Under the pieces are notes generated by a model. That model searched no databases. It had not been told where the DNA came from and saw only the letters and a list, made by a program, of their open reading frames with translations. From Aeromicrobium wangtongii (GTDB taxonomy: Bacteria; Actinomycetota; Actinomycetes; Propionibacteriales; Nocardioidaceae): a stretch of 64,000 bases of DNA. The position numbers and the translations under genes were made by a program. The stretch covers positions 372,001 through 436,000 of the forward strand of contig NZ_CP102173.1 in the NCBI RefSeq assembly GCF_024584515.1, written 5' to 3'. Within the stretch, counting starts at the first letter, position 1. Each line of letters starts with the position of its first letter. Positions 26,194 through 34,994 of the stretch are shown piece after piece.

Positions 26194-28017
26194 TCAGACG
26201 GTCGCCGGCAGCGTCCGCAGCAGGGCACGCTCGGCGTCGCCGGCCTGCTGGGCCAGGTCCAGCGCCATCGAGGACGCCTCCTGGGCCGGCGCGCCCGCGC
26301 GGCCGTCGTCGAGGGCGGGGACGGGTGCCCCCGCCGGGCTGAGCGCGCGCACGACGCGGTCCAGCGCGGCGGGGTCCAGCCGGGTCACCTCCGACAGCGC
26401 GGTCAGGTCCTGCAGGCTGGTCCTGAGCCGGTCCAGCTGGTCGAGCTGCGCATCGTCCAGGTGGTCGTGATCGGGCACCAGCTCCTCCTGCTTCTGCACG
26501 GCCTGGCGCTGCAGTGCCGCGTGATCGGGCCGGGCCGGCGCCGAGCCGTTGGAGGAGGCGCGCAGCGCGGCGGCCGTCGCCTCGGTGGCCGACTGGATGC
26601 GACCACGCAGCGGCGGGGCGCGGAACGCAGGAACGACCGCGAACCCGACGACCAGCCCGACGACCACGGCGGCCGCCGTGAGGCCCACGTACTGCAGCAG
26701 CAGGTTCACAGGATCCAGGTCGCGGCTCACGGCGTTGAAGCCGACGCTCACGACGACCATGAACCCGTAGCCGAGCGCGGGGCGGCTGACGATGTACCAC
26801 AGGCCCAGGCACAGGGAGACGGCTGCGATCGCGACCAGAAAGCGTTCCGGCACGACCAGCAGGATCACCGCGGCCGCGATCGAGCCGCTCGCCACGCCGA
26901 TGACCTTGTTGGTCGCCTTCGTCAGGGTGTCACGCCAGCTGGCCTGCAGGATGCTGAAGGTCGCCAGCAGCACGGTGGAGACCAGCGGGTCGCCCCGATC
27001 CAGGCCGGACGTGATGATCAGCATCAGCAGCAGGCCGAGCGCCATGCGCAGAGCGTGCCGCAGCTGGATCGACTGCACCCGGTCGGAGGGGTGCAGCAGG
27101 GCGCCCTTGAGCTGGTGGCGCTGGTCGTGTTCGATCTGGACGGGGGTGGTGTCCCGCTGCCGGACCGCCTGCTCGATGTCGTCCAGGGCCCGGCTCGCCG
27201 CGGCGAGACCGGCGTGCTCGGGAACCGGGGCCTGCGGGGAAGCGGCGTCCTCCGGGTCGGCCGGCTTCTTGCCGGGCTTGGCCTTGATCTGGTCGGAGAG
27301 CCGCCTGGCCCGGTCGTGCAGGGCAACCACATCGTCCGCGGGGACCGTTCGCGACCGCTCGGCGATGTGCAGGTCCGCCCGGTAGCGCGAGGACGCATCC
27401 AGGACGTCCGCGAGCCATCGCGGCCGGCCGTCGTCGAGCCACATGCCGAACGCGTGGGAGGTGGCGGTCGTCGGGTCGTCGGAGACCAGCACCTCGGCAA
27501 CCTGCTCGCGGGTCGGCTTGGAAGGGTCGCCGGCGCTCATCAGGAGCCGCAGCGCAAGGGCCACCGCGACGCCGGCGACAGCCGCCGCGAAGACCTGCCG
27601 GTGGTCGGCGCCACCCTGCGGGGCGTACCCGTAGCTGAACACCGTCGTCATGCCCAGTCCCATGCCGGCGTTGGCGAACCGCGGGCCGAGCACCGGCAAC
27701 AGTGCCGCCACGAATCCCAGCAGGACGACGAGCGCGATCGCCGCCGGGCGGGAGCTCTCGGCCACGAGTCGCGGGACGGCCGCGGCGAAGACCAGCAGGG
27801 GCGCCATCACGGTCACGACCCGCAGGTCGGCGCGCAGCGATCCGCCCATGAACACCACCAGGGAGAACAGCCCCGTCAGGCCGCCGATGATCCCGGCCGA
27901 GCCGGCTCCCCACTCGTCCGCGAGCACCACCGCAGGGACCACCACGATCAGCATCAGCGCGAACAGCATGGGGCTGCCCTTGGGTGGCTTCTTCAGGTGC
28001 TTGCCGCCAGCTGCCAC
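26194..28017 (-). CDS. FUSC-family membrane protein
   Basis: 607 residues with two blocks of about five to six helices separated by a ~170-residue cytoplasmic region rich in charged residues. The second block contains LRMALGLLLMLIITSGL and LLATFSILQASWRDTLTKA, the FUSC/aromatic-acid-exporter core. The C-terminal ~150 residues are cytoplasmic and helical. Family members export aromatic acids or other compounds; the substrate is unknown. It lies antisense between the permease and the polyamine operon and is divergent from the latter. Confidence 0.82.
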   Translation of the reverse strand: MAAGGKHLKKPPKGSPMLFALMLIVVVPAVVLADEWGAGSAGIIGGLTGLFSLVVFMGGSLRADLRVVTVMAPLLVFAAAVPRLVAESSRPAAIALVVLLGFVAALLPVLGPRFANAGMGLGMTTVFSYGYAPQGGADHRQVFAAAVAGVAVALALRLLMSAGDPSKPTREQVAEVLVSDDPTTATSHAFGMWLDDGRPRWLADVLDASSRYRADLHIAERSRTVPADDVVALHDRARRLSDQIKAKPGKKPADPEDAASPQAPVPEHAGLAAASRALDDIEQAVRQRDTTPVQIEHDQRHQLKGALLHPSDRVQSIQLRHALRMALGLLLMLIITSGLDRGDPLVSTVLLATFSILQASWRDTLTKATNKVIGVASGSIAAAVILLVVPERFLVAIAAVSLCLGLWYIVSRPALGYGFMVVVSVGFNAVSRDLDPVNLLLQYVGLTAAAVVVGLVVGFAVVPAFRAPPLRGRIQSATEATAAALRASSNGSAPARPDHAALQRQAVQKQEELVPDHDHLDDAQLDQLDRLRTSLQDLTALSEVTRLDPAALDRVVRALSPAGAPVPALDDGRAGAPAQEASSMALDLAQQAGDAERALLRTLPATV

Positions 28018-28139
28018 GATCGCGCCTCCTTCGTGGCGGCACGGCGTGCCCCCGTCTCGACCGTAGGGAGCAACATCCGGTGCCAGCAGGGGCTTTCGAC
28101 CCGCGGCACCGCTCCGGCGTCCGATGTGAAGGAGAGCTC

Positions 28140-29501
28140 ATGACCGTCCGCAACTCCCGCTACCTGAGCCTTGACCAGCTCCGCGCCCGGATCGCCGAGG
28201 GCGAGATCGACACCGTCGTCGTCGCGTTCACCGACATGCAGGGACGGCTGCAGGGCAAGCGCCTGCACGCGGCCTACTTCCTGGACGTGGTGATCGAGCA
28301 CGGCACTGAGGGCTGCAACTACCTGCTGAGCGTCGACGTCGACATGAACACCGTCGACGGCTATGCCATGAGCTCGTGGGAGACGGGCTACGGCGACATG
28401 GAGTTCGAGCTGGACATGGACACCATCCGCGTCCTGACCCACCTGCCCGCGACCGTCATGATCCAGTGCGATCTGGTGTGGCTCGACCACAGCCCCGTGG
28501 TGCAGTCCCCGCGGACGATCCTGCAGGCGCAGGTCGAGCGGGCCGCGGAGTCGGGGTACGTCGCCTTGGCCGGCACCGAGCTGGAGTTCATCGTGTTCGA
28601 CACGACGTACGAGCAGGCGTGGAGCTCCGGCTACCGCGACCTCGTCCCGGCCAACCAGTACAACGTCGACTACTCGGTGCTCGGGACGTCGCGGGTCGAG
28701 CCGTTGCTGCGCGACATCCGCAACACCATGTACGCCGCCGGGATGAACGTGGAGGGCGCCAAGGGCGAGTGCAACTTCGGCCAGCACGAGATCGGCTTCC
28801 TGTTCGACGACGTCGTGGCGACCGCCGACAACCATGCCGTGTACAAGACCGCAGCCAAGGAGATCGCCGCCCAGCACGGCAAGGCGCTGACGTTCATGGC
28901 CAAGTACAACGAGCGGGAGGGGAGCTCGTGCCACATCCATCTCTCGTTGCGCGGCGAGGACGGCGAGCTGGTCTTCTGGGAGGACGGCCGGCGGACGCCG
29001 GTGTACGACCAGTTCATCGCCGGCATCCTGGCCACGATGCGCGACTTCACGCTGCTGTACGCGCCGAACATCAACTCCTACAAGCGGTTCGCCGACGGCT
29101 CGTTCGCGCCGACCGCGGTCGCGTGGGGCCTGGACAACCGGACGTGCGCGGTCCGGCTGGTGGGCCACGGCGAGAGCGCGCGGCTGGAGAACCGCGTCCC
29201 CGGCGGCGACGCCAATCCGTACCTCGCGCTGGCGGCGATGCTCGCCGGCGGCCTGTACGGCATCGAGCACCAGCTGGAGCTCGAGCCCGAGCAGACCGGC
29301 AATGCGTACACCTCGGGCAACGCCAAGGTGCCGACCACGATGCGCGAGGCCCGGGAGGCGTTCCACGGGTCCACGATCGCCCGCAAGGTGCTGGGCGACG
29401 AGGTCGTCGACCACTACACGAACCTGGCCGACGTCGAGATGAAGGCCTTCGATGCCGCCGTCACGGACTGGGAGCTGCGCCGGGGGTTCGAGCGCCTGTG
29501 A
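28140..29501 (+). CDS. Glutamine synthetase-family ligase, probable gamma-glutamylpolyamine synthetase
   Basis: 453 residues with a complete glutamine-synthetase fold: a short beta-grasp N-terminus (VVVAFTDMQGRLQGKR) and a catalytic domain with GTELEFIVFD, NFGQHEIGFLF, EGSSCHIHLSL, INSYKRFADGSFAPT and RLENRVPGGDANPY. Metal and ATP ligands are present but the adenylylation-site loop of GlnA is absent, as in PuuA/GlnA3-type enzymes. It should attach glutamate to an amine such as putrescine in the cytoplasm. The downstream aldehyde dehydrogenase and glutamyl-GABA hydrolase support this. GAAGGAGAG lies before the ATG. Confidence 0.87.
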   Translation: MTVRNSRYLSLDQLRARIAEGEIDTVVVAFTDMQGRLQGKRLHAAYFLDVVIEHGTEGCNYLLSVDVDMNTVDGYAMSSWETGYGDMEFELDMDTIRVLTHLPATVMIQCDLVWLDHSPVVQSPRTILQAQVERAAESGYVALAGTELEFIVFDTTYEQAWSSGYRDLVPANQYNVDYSVLGTSRVEPLLRDIRNTMYAAGMNVEGAKGECNFGQHEIGFLFDDVVATADNHAVYKTAAKEIAAQHGKALTFMAKYNEREGSSCHIHLSLRGEDGELVFWEDGRRTPVYDQFIAGILATMRDFTLLYAPNINSYKRFADGSFAPTAVAWGLDNRTCAVRLVGHGESARLENRVPGGDANPYLALAAMLAGGLYGIEHQLELEPEQTGNAYTSGNAKVPTTMREAREAFHGSTIARKVLGDEVVDHYTNLADVEMKAFDAAVTDWELRRGFERL

Positions 29502-30859
29502 CCGCGATCCACACCGTCGTCAACCCGGCGACCGAGCAAGCTGTCACGGACGTAGAGCTGGCCGATCTCGCCATGGCGGATGCCGCGATCGAGCGGGCCG
29601 CCGATGCGTTCCCCGCGTGGCGGGACGTCCCGCCGGGGGAGAAGGCCGCGCTGCTGCGCCGGTTCGCGGCCCTCGTGGACGAGCACGTCGAGGAGCTGGC
29701 CGAGCTGGAGGTGCGCAACTCCGGCCACACCTGGGGCAATGCGACCTGGGAGGCCGGCAACGTCCGCGACGTCCTCAACTACTACTCGGCGGCGCCCGAA
29801 CGACTGACCGGGCACCAGATCCCGGTCGCCGGGGGCATCGACGTGACGTTCCACGAGCCGCTGGGCGTGGTGGGTGTCATCGTCCCGTGGAACTTCCCGA
29901 TGCCGATCGCCGGCTGGGGGTTCGCGCCGGCGCTCGCGGCGGGCAACACCGTCGTGCTCAAGCCGGCGGAGCTGACCCCGCTGACGGCGATCCGGCTCGG
30001 CGAGCTGGGGCGGGAGGCCGGGCTGCCCGAGGGCGTGTTCACGGTCGTGCCGGGCAAGGGATCGGTCGTCGGCGAGCGGTTCGTGACGCATCCGGCGGTC
30101 CGCAAGGTCTGCTTCACCGGCTCCACGCAGGTCGGCAAGCAGATCATGGCCGGCTGCGCCGACCAGGTGAAGCGGGTGACGCTCGAGCTGGGCGGCAAGT
30201 CGGCCAACATCGTGTTCGCCGATGCCGACCTGGCGCGGGCCGCGGCGTCCGCACCGGCGGCCGTGTTCGACAACGCCGGGCAGGACTGCTGCGCCCGCTC
30301 GCGCATCCTGGTGCAGCGCTCGGCGTACGACGAGTTCATCTCGCTGCTGGAGCCGGCGGTCAAGGCCGTCAAGGTGCTCGACCCGTCAGACCGGTCGAGC
30401 GAGATGGGGCCGCTGATCTCGGCGGCGCAGCACGCGACCGTCGCCGGCTACGTCGACGCATCGCAGGTCGCGTTCGCCGGGTCGGCCCCGGACGGACCGG
30501 GCTTCTGGTTCCCGCCGACGGTCGTCCTGACCGACGACCCGCAGCAGCAGGTCTGGCGTGAGGAGGTGTTCGGGCCGGTCGTGGCGGTCATGCCGTTCGA
30601 CGACGAGGCGCACGCGGTGCAGCTCGCGAACGACACGGAGTTCGGCCTCTCGGGGTCGATCTTCACCCGCGACATCGGCCGCGCGCTACGGGTGTCGCGG
30701 GCGGTCGAGTCCGGCGCGCTGAGCGTCAACTCGCACTCGTCGGTGCGGTACTGGACGCCGTTCGGCGGGTTCAAGCAGTCCGGCATCGGACGGGAGCTGG
30801 GGCCCGACGCCCCGCACTCCTTCACCGACGTCAAGAACGTCTTCATCAGCAACGAGTAA
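29498..30859 (+). CDS. NAD(P)-dependent aldehyde dehydrogenase of the polyamine operon
   Basis: 453 residues, class 3-type ALDH fold. It has VIVPWNFPMPIAGW, the NAD-site FTGSTQVGKQIM, the general-base Glu in LELGGKSANIVF, the catalytic Cys in GQDCCARSR and EEVFGPVVAVMPF. By context it oxidises gamma-glutamyl-gamma-aminobutyraldehyde. The GTG start overlaps the preceding stop (GTGA). Full length, with all catalytic residues. Confidence 0.92.
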   Translation: MTAIHTVVNPATEQAVTDVELADLAMADAAIERAADAFPAWRDVPPGEKAALLRRFAALVDEHVEELAELEVRNSGHTWGNATWEAGNVRDVLNYYSAAPERLTGHQIPVAGGIDVTFHEPLGVVGVIVPWNFPMPIAGWGFAPALAAGNTVVLKPAELTPLTAIRLGELGREAGLPEGVFTVVPGKGSVVGERFVTHPAVRKVCFTGSTQVGKQIMAGCADQVKRVTLELGGKSANIVFADADLARAAASAPAAVFDNAGQDCCARSRILVQRSAYDEFISLLEPAVKAVKVLDPSDRSSEMGPLISAAQHATVAGYVDASQVAFAGSAPDGPGFWFPPTVVLTDDPQQQVWREEVFGPVVAVMPFDDEAHAVQLANDTEFGLSGSIFTRDIGRALRVSRAVESGALSVNSHSSVRYWTPFGGFKQSGIGRELGPDAPHSFTDVKNVFISNE

Positions 30860-30865
30860 CCACAA

Positions 30866-30934
30866 CCCCGCTGGGCCTGACGTTCTGACCGACGCACACG
30901 GCGTGTCGACGTCAGAACGTCAGGCCCAGCGGGG
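30866..30934. repeat. Perfect 24-bp inverted repeat inside the polyamine operon
   Basis: Left arm 30866-30889 and right arm 30911-30934 are perfectly complementary over 24 bp. The 21-base centre can itself pair partly (ACAC with GTGT). It begins six bases after the aldehyde dehydrogenase stop and ends 22 bases before the SDR start. There is no T-run. It could be a terminator/attenuator giving lower SDR expression, an mRNA-stabilising hairpin, or a relic of a small palindromic repeat element. Confidence 0.85.
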
Positions 30935-30956
30935 ACGTACCCCTAGGAGGCAGTGC

Positions 30957-31724
30957 ATGGCTGGACGCATCGCGGGCAAGACGGCTGTCGTGACGGGCGG
31001 GTGCTCGGGGATCGGGCTGGCGACCGTCCGGCGCTTCGCCGAGGAGGGCGCCAAGATCGTGATCGGCGATCTCGACGACGACCGGGGACGCGACCTGGCC
31101 AAGGACGTCGGCGGCATCTACGTGCACGTCGACGTCACCGACAAGGACGGGGTCGACGCGCTGTTCGCGACCGCCCACGACACCTACGGCTCGGTCGACA
31201 TCGCGTTCAACAACGCCGGCATCAGCCCGCCGGAGGACGACTCGATCCTGGACACCGATCTGGAGGCCTGGAAGCGGGTGCAGGACGTCAACCTCACCAG
31301 CGTCTACCTGTGCTGCAAGGCCGCGCTGCCGTACATGATCGAGCAGCGGTCCGGCTCGATCATCAACACCGCATCCTTCGTCGCCGTCATGGGCGCCGCG
31401 ACATCGCAGATCTCCTACTCCGCGTCGAAGGGTGGCGTGCTGTCGATGTCGCGCGAGCTCGGCGTGCAGTTCGCCCGCGACGGCATCCGCGTCAACGCGC
31501 TGTGCCCCGGTCCGGTCAACACGCCCCTGCTGCAGGAGCTGTTCGCCGACGACCCGGAACGCGCGGCGCGCCGCCTGGTGCACGTGCCGGTCGGACGCTT
31601 CGCGGAGCCGGTCGAGATCGCCAACGCGGTGCTGTTCCTGGCCTCGGACGAGTCCAGCTTCATCACCGCGTCCACCTTCCTGGTCGACGGCGGCATCTCC
31701 GGTGCCTACGTGACCCCGCTGTGA
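30957..31724 (+). CDS. Short-chain dehydrogenase/reductase
   Basis: 255 residues, classical SDR. It has the cofactor motif TGGCSGIGLATV (variant TGxxxGIG), NNAG, catalytic Ser and YSASK (Tyr-xxx-Lys), and the terminal LVDGGISGAY. The Asp after the second beta strand (IGDLDDD) suggests NAD(H) preference. It follows the 24-bp inverted repeat and has AGGAGG eight bases before its ATG. Its role in amine catabolism is not defined; in homologous clusters it is annotated 3-oxoacyl-ACP reductase-like. Confidence 0.9.
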   Translation: MAGRIAGKTAVVTGGCSGIGLATVRRFAEEGAKIVIGDLDDDRGRDLAKDVGGIYVHVDVTDKDGVDALFATAHDTYGSVDIAFNNAGISPPEDDSILDTDLEAWKRVQDVNLTSVYLCCKAALPYMIEQRSGSIINTASFVAVMGAATSQISYSASKGGVLSMSRELGVQFARDGIRVNALCPGPVNTPLLQELFADDPERAARRLVHVPVGRFAEPVEIANAVLFLASDESSFITASTFLVDGGISGAYVTPL

Positions 31725-32434
31725 CCGGACCGGGCGTGACGCGCCCGCTCATCGGGATCTCGACCTACCGGGAGCAGGCGCGGTGGGGTGTCTGGGACCA
31801 GCCGGCCGATCTGCTGCCGACGGGGTACGCACGATCGATCGAGCGGGCCGGCGGGGTGCCGGTGCTGCTGCCGCCCGGTGACCCGGAGGCCGCCCGCACG
31901 GTCGTCGCCCGCCTCGACGGGCTCGTCATCGCCGGCGGTGCGGACGTCGAGCCCGCCCGATATGGCGCCGAGCCGCACGCGAGGACCACCGGATGGCGCG
32001 AGGACCGCGATGCCTGGGAGCTCGCGCTGCTCGACGCCGCCGCGCCCGACCTGCCCGTGCTCGGCATCTGTCGCGGCATGCAGGTCATGGCCGTCGCGGG
32101 CGGCGGATCGCTGGACCAGCACCTGCCGGACCGGGTGGGCAGCGACGCCCACTCGCCCGGCGGCGCCGCGTTCGGCCGGATCGACGTCGACGTCGTGGCC
32201 GGCACGATGCTGGCCGCGGCCATCGGCGACAAGGGCAGCGTCCGGTGCCACCACCACCAGGCGGTGCGCGACCACCCTGATTTCGTCCCGGCGGCGTGGG
32301 CCGCCGACGGGACGCTGGAGGCGATGGAGGACCCGGGGCACCGGTTCCGGCTCGCGGTGCAGTGGCACCCGGAGACCGCGGACGACGCCGGGCTGTTCCG
32401 TGCCCTCGTGGCTGCTGCGAGCCACGACGACTGA
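31721..32434 (+). CDS. Gamma-glutamyl-gamma-aminobutyrate hydrolase family (PuuD-like, class I GATase)
   Basis: 237 residues with a class I amidotransferase triad: nucleophile in LGICRGMQVMAV, then QWHPE with the His and Glu. Early segments GISTYREQARWGVWDQPAD and VIAGGADVEPARYG match the peptidase C26/PuuD family, which releases GABA from gamma-glutamyl-GABA. Its GTG overlaps the SDR stop. A second GTG 15 bases on is possible. With the synthetase and ALDH it makes a nearly complete gamma-glutamylated putrescine route; a PuuB-type oxidase is not in the window. Confidence 0.9.
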   Translation: MTGPGVTRPLIGISTYREQARWGVWDQPADLLPTGYARSIERAGGVPVLLPPGDPEAARTVVARLDGLVIAGGADVEPARYGAEPHARTTGWREDRDAWELALLDAAAPDLPVLGICRGMQVMAVAGGGSLDQHLPDRVGSDAHSPGGAAFGRIDVDVVAGTMLAAAIGDKGSVRCHHHQAVRDHPDFVPAAWAADGTLEAMEDPGHRFRLAVQWHPETADDAGLFRALVAAASHDD

Positions 32435-32526
32435 CGCCTGCGTGTCGCTGGACGGACCTGTCATCGGCTGCGGCTAGCGTGACCCGCAGAGGTCGTCCGT
32501 GATGAACGAGCAGTGAGAAGTGCCCC

Positions 32527-33369
32527 GTGAGAACCAACAAGTACGCCGGACTGTGCGCCGACTGCGGTGTGATCGTCGCCATCGCAGCGGGCTGGCTGAT
32601 CGGCCTTCCCGGTGCCTGGCGGACGATCTGCCCGGGATGCCAGCCCAAGCCCCCGGCGCGCGCTGACCACCCCGGCTGGCACGAGGTCCCGCTGGCCTCG
32701 CTCGACTTCGAAACGACGGGCGTGGACCCGCTGACCGACCGCGTGCTGAGCTTCGCACTGCTGGACGACCGGGGGCACGACTACACGGGCCTGATCGACC
32801 CGGGCGTCGAGATCCCGCCGGGCTCCGTGGCGGTGCACGGCCTGACCGCCGAGTCGTTGCGCGGTGCTCCCGCACCGGCCGAGGCGCTCGTCGAGGTGAT
32901 CGCCTGGGTCCAGGACCTCATCGACCGCGGGGTGGGTCTGGTGGTCTTCAACGCGGCCTACGACCTGACGATGTTGCGCGCCGAGGCCGACCGCTGGGGA
33001 CTGGGCCAGCCCGACTGGCACCGGCTGCTGGTGGTCGACCCCTTCGTCATCGACTGGGGCATCGAGCGCGGCGCACTCGGCCCGCGCCGGCTCACCGACG
33101 TCGCCGCGTACTACTCGGTGACGCTCGACAATGCGCACGACGCCGGCGCCGACGCCCGGGCGGCCCGCGAGATCGCGTACGAGATCGGTCGGCGCCAGCC
33201 GACCATCGCCGCGGGGACGCTGGACGACCTGATGGGGTGGCAGCGGTACTGGTTCGCCGAACGGGCGGAGGACTGGAACCGCTACGCGGCAACCGCCGGG
33301 CGCAGCCTTGACGACCCGCAGGGATGGCCGCTGGCGCGCACCACGGTCACCGCGGCGCGGACCGCCTGA
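32527..33369 (+). CDS. DEDDh 3'-5' exonuclease with N-terminal zinc-ribbon-like cysteines
   Basis: 280 residues. The N-terminal ~40 carry two Cys pairs (LCADC and ICPGC) around a hydrophobic stretch, suggesting a small zinc ribbon. Residues ~55-225 are a DnaQ-like exonuclease: LDFETTGVDP (Exo I), NAAYDLTML (Exo II) and HDAGADARA (Exo III, DEDDh His). The C-terminal ~50 residues include GWQRYWFAERAEDW, conserved in actinobacterial homologues. It may act in DNA repair or as a stand-alone proofreading-type nuclease. It is monocistronic; the next gene converges on it with a three-base gap. Confidence 0.87.
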   Translation: MRTNKYAGLCADCGVIVAIAAGWLIGLPGAWRTICPGCQPKPPARADHPGWHEVPLASLDFETTGVDPLTDRVLSFALLDDRGHDYTGLIDPGVEIPPGSVAVHGLTAESLRGAPAPAEALVEVIAWVQDLIDRGVGLVVFNAAYDLTMLRAEADRWGLGQPDWHRLLVVDPFVIDWGIERGALGPRRLTDVAAYYSVTLDNAHDAGADARAAREIAYEIGRRQPTIAAGTLDDLMGWQRYWFAERAEDWNRYAATAGRSLDDPQGWPLARTTVTAARTA

Positions 33370-33372
33370 CGA

Positions 33373-34212
33373 TCAGCCGAGCGCGCGGGCGAGGATCGCC
33401 TCGGTCAGTGCTTCTGGCGCCTGCTCGGGGATCCAGTGCCCGATGCCGTCGAGCCGGACGAACCGGAAGTCGGCGTCCACGAAGTCGCCGCAGGCCAGCG
33501 CCGCGACCGATCCGATCGCCTGGTCCTGGTCGCCCCACACGAACGTCGTGGGCACCTGGGTCCGCGGGGTCCGGCCCAGGTCGCCGGTCATCGCGCGGTA
33601 CCAGTTGAGCACCGACGTCAACGCTCCCGGCTCGGCCAGGTGGGCGATATAACGGACCACGAGACCGACCGGCACGGCCGCCCCGTACATCGCGGTGAGC
33701 CGCCGTGCGCCGTCGGCCAGCAGCAGGTCCTCGGCCTTGCCCTCCTGGCGCAGCAGCGAGATGTACGACGCGCGCTGCTGCTGGTCGGGGTCGCTGCGCA
33801 GGGCCGCGTTGTAGGCCGACAGGTGCGGGATCGACACGGCCGTGAACGTGCGCACGCGCTCGGGCCACCGACCGGCGACGACCCATGACACCGCGCTGCC
33901 CCAGTCGTGCCCGACCAGGTGGAACCGGTCGATGCCGAGGGCGTCGGCGACCCCGATCACGTCCCCGGCCAGCAGCTCGGTCGCATAGTCCTGCACCAGC
34001 GCGGGACGAGCGCCGGGGGAGTAGCCCCGCTGGTCCAGTGCGATGACCCGCAGCCCGGCATCGGCCAGCCGGGGGGCGACCTGGTTCCATGACAAGGAGG
34101 TCTCCGGGAAGCCGTGCAGCAGCATGATCGCCGGTCCGTCCTCCGGGCCCGTGGTGCGCACGTCGAAGACCAGCTCGCCGACCGCGACCTGGGTCATGTC
34201 GTCATATGTCAT
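33373..34212 (-). CDS. Alpha/beta hydrolase (epoxide-hydrolase-like)
   Basis: 279 residues. It has LLHGFPETSLSWN (oxyanion hole HGFP), nucleophile elbow VGHDWGSAVSW (Asp nucleophile as in epoxide hydrolases and dehalogenases), acid in WGDQDQAIG and catalytic His in GIGHWIPEQ. The Asp nucleophile with HGFPE favours an epoxide hydrolase or related activity. The ATG at 34212 follows GAGAGGA by six bases and is preferred over an in-frame ATG at 34239. It is last in the YhhN-PlsC-hydrolase operon. Confidence 0.88.
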   Translation of the reverse strand: MTYDDMTQVAVGELVFDVRTTGPEDGPAIMLLHGFPETSLSWNQVAPRLADAGLRVIALDQRGYSPGARPALVQDYATELLAGDVIGVADALGIDRFHLVGHDWGSAVSWVVAGRWPERVRTFTAVSIPHLSAYNAALRSDPDQQQRASYISLLRQEGKAEDLLLADGARRLTAMYGAAVPVGLVVRYIAHLAEPGALTSVLNWYRAMTGDLGRTPRTQVPTTFVWGDQDQAIGSVAALACGDFVDADFRFVRLDGIGHWIPEQAPEALTEAILARALG

Positions 34213-34235
34213 GGGCTGTCCTCTCGATGGGTCTG

Positions 34236-34994
34236 TCACTCGAAGGTATCGCCGATGCGCGCAACGGCATCACGATCGAGCACGGCCGCGGTCTGCGGAT
34301 CGGGTGCGCTGCCTCCCCGGTCGTGGGGCAGCCACCACCGGTCGGCGTCGTCGCGCGGCGCCTCCGGATAGGAGTCGATCGCCTCGGTGAGCAGCCGTTC
34401 CATGCGCCCGTGCAGACGGCGCGACAGCTCGTCGACCGATTCGCCGCCCCGGGCGTGCAGCGGCTCGCCGACGATGATCGTGATGGGGACCCGTCGCCGC
34501 AGCGACCAGTGACCGTCGACGGTCAGGACGCGGTGACCGCCCCACACCACCACCGGGACCAGCGGCACGCCGCGGTTGGCCGCGAGCGCCGCGGCACCGG
34601 GGCGGAACGGCTTGAGCAGCCAGGAGCGGCTGATGGTCGCCTCGGGGAACACGCCGACCAGCTCGCCGGCGTCGAGAAGCTGCAGCCCGCGCCGGTAGGC
34701 GCTGGCGCCGTGCATCCGGTCGACCGGGACGTGGTGCATCGCGCGCATGAACCGTCCGACGAGGGGCAGCCCGAACACCGAGCGCTTGGCCATGAACCGG
34801 ATGATCCGGCCCCGGGTGCGGGCGGCGTGGCCGATGAAGGTGAAGTCGAGGAAGCCGATGTGGTTCCCGGCGATGACCGCAGGGCCGTGCGCCGGGACGT
34901 GCTCGGCGCCGCGGACGTCGAACCGGTAGCCCATGACGCGGAAGCCGGTCGCGAACAGGCGGACGGCGGTCCGGTAGGTCCGGTCCCGGCTCAC
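34236..34994 (-). CDS. 1-acyl-sn-glycerol-3-phosphate acyltransferase family (PlsC-like)
   Basis: 252 residues. It carries the NHxxxxD box as GNHIGFLDF near residues 43-51, followed by VPVDRMHGASAYRRG and the third block FPEATISR, where FPEGTRS is usual (the Gly is replaced by Ala). PVVVWGG is the fourth block. It is membrane-associated and likely acylates lysophosphatidic acid or a related lysolipid. Its GTG start overlaps the YhhN stop (GTGA). The pairing with a lysoplasmalogenase-like protein suggests ether-lipid or lysolipid recycling (inference). Confidence 0.88.
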   Translation of the reverse strand: MSRDRTYRTAVRLFATGFRVMGYRFDVRGAEHVPAHGPAVIAGNHIGFLDFTFIGHAARTRGRIIRFMAKRSVFGLPLVGRFMRAMHHVPVDRMHGASAYRRGLQLLDAGELVGVFPEATISRSWLLKPFRPGAAALAANRGVPLVPVVVWGGHRVLTVDGHWSLRRRVPITIIVGEPLHARGGESVDELSRRLHGRMERLLTEAIDSYPEAPRDDADRWWLPHDRGGSAPDPQTAAVLDRDAVARIGDTFE

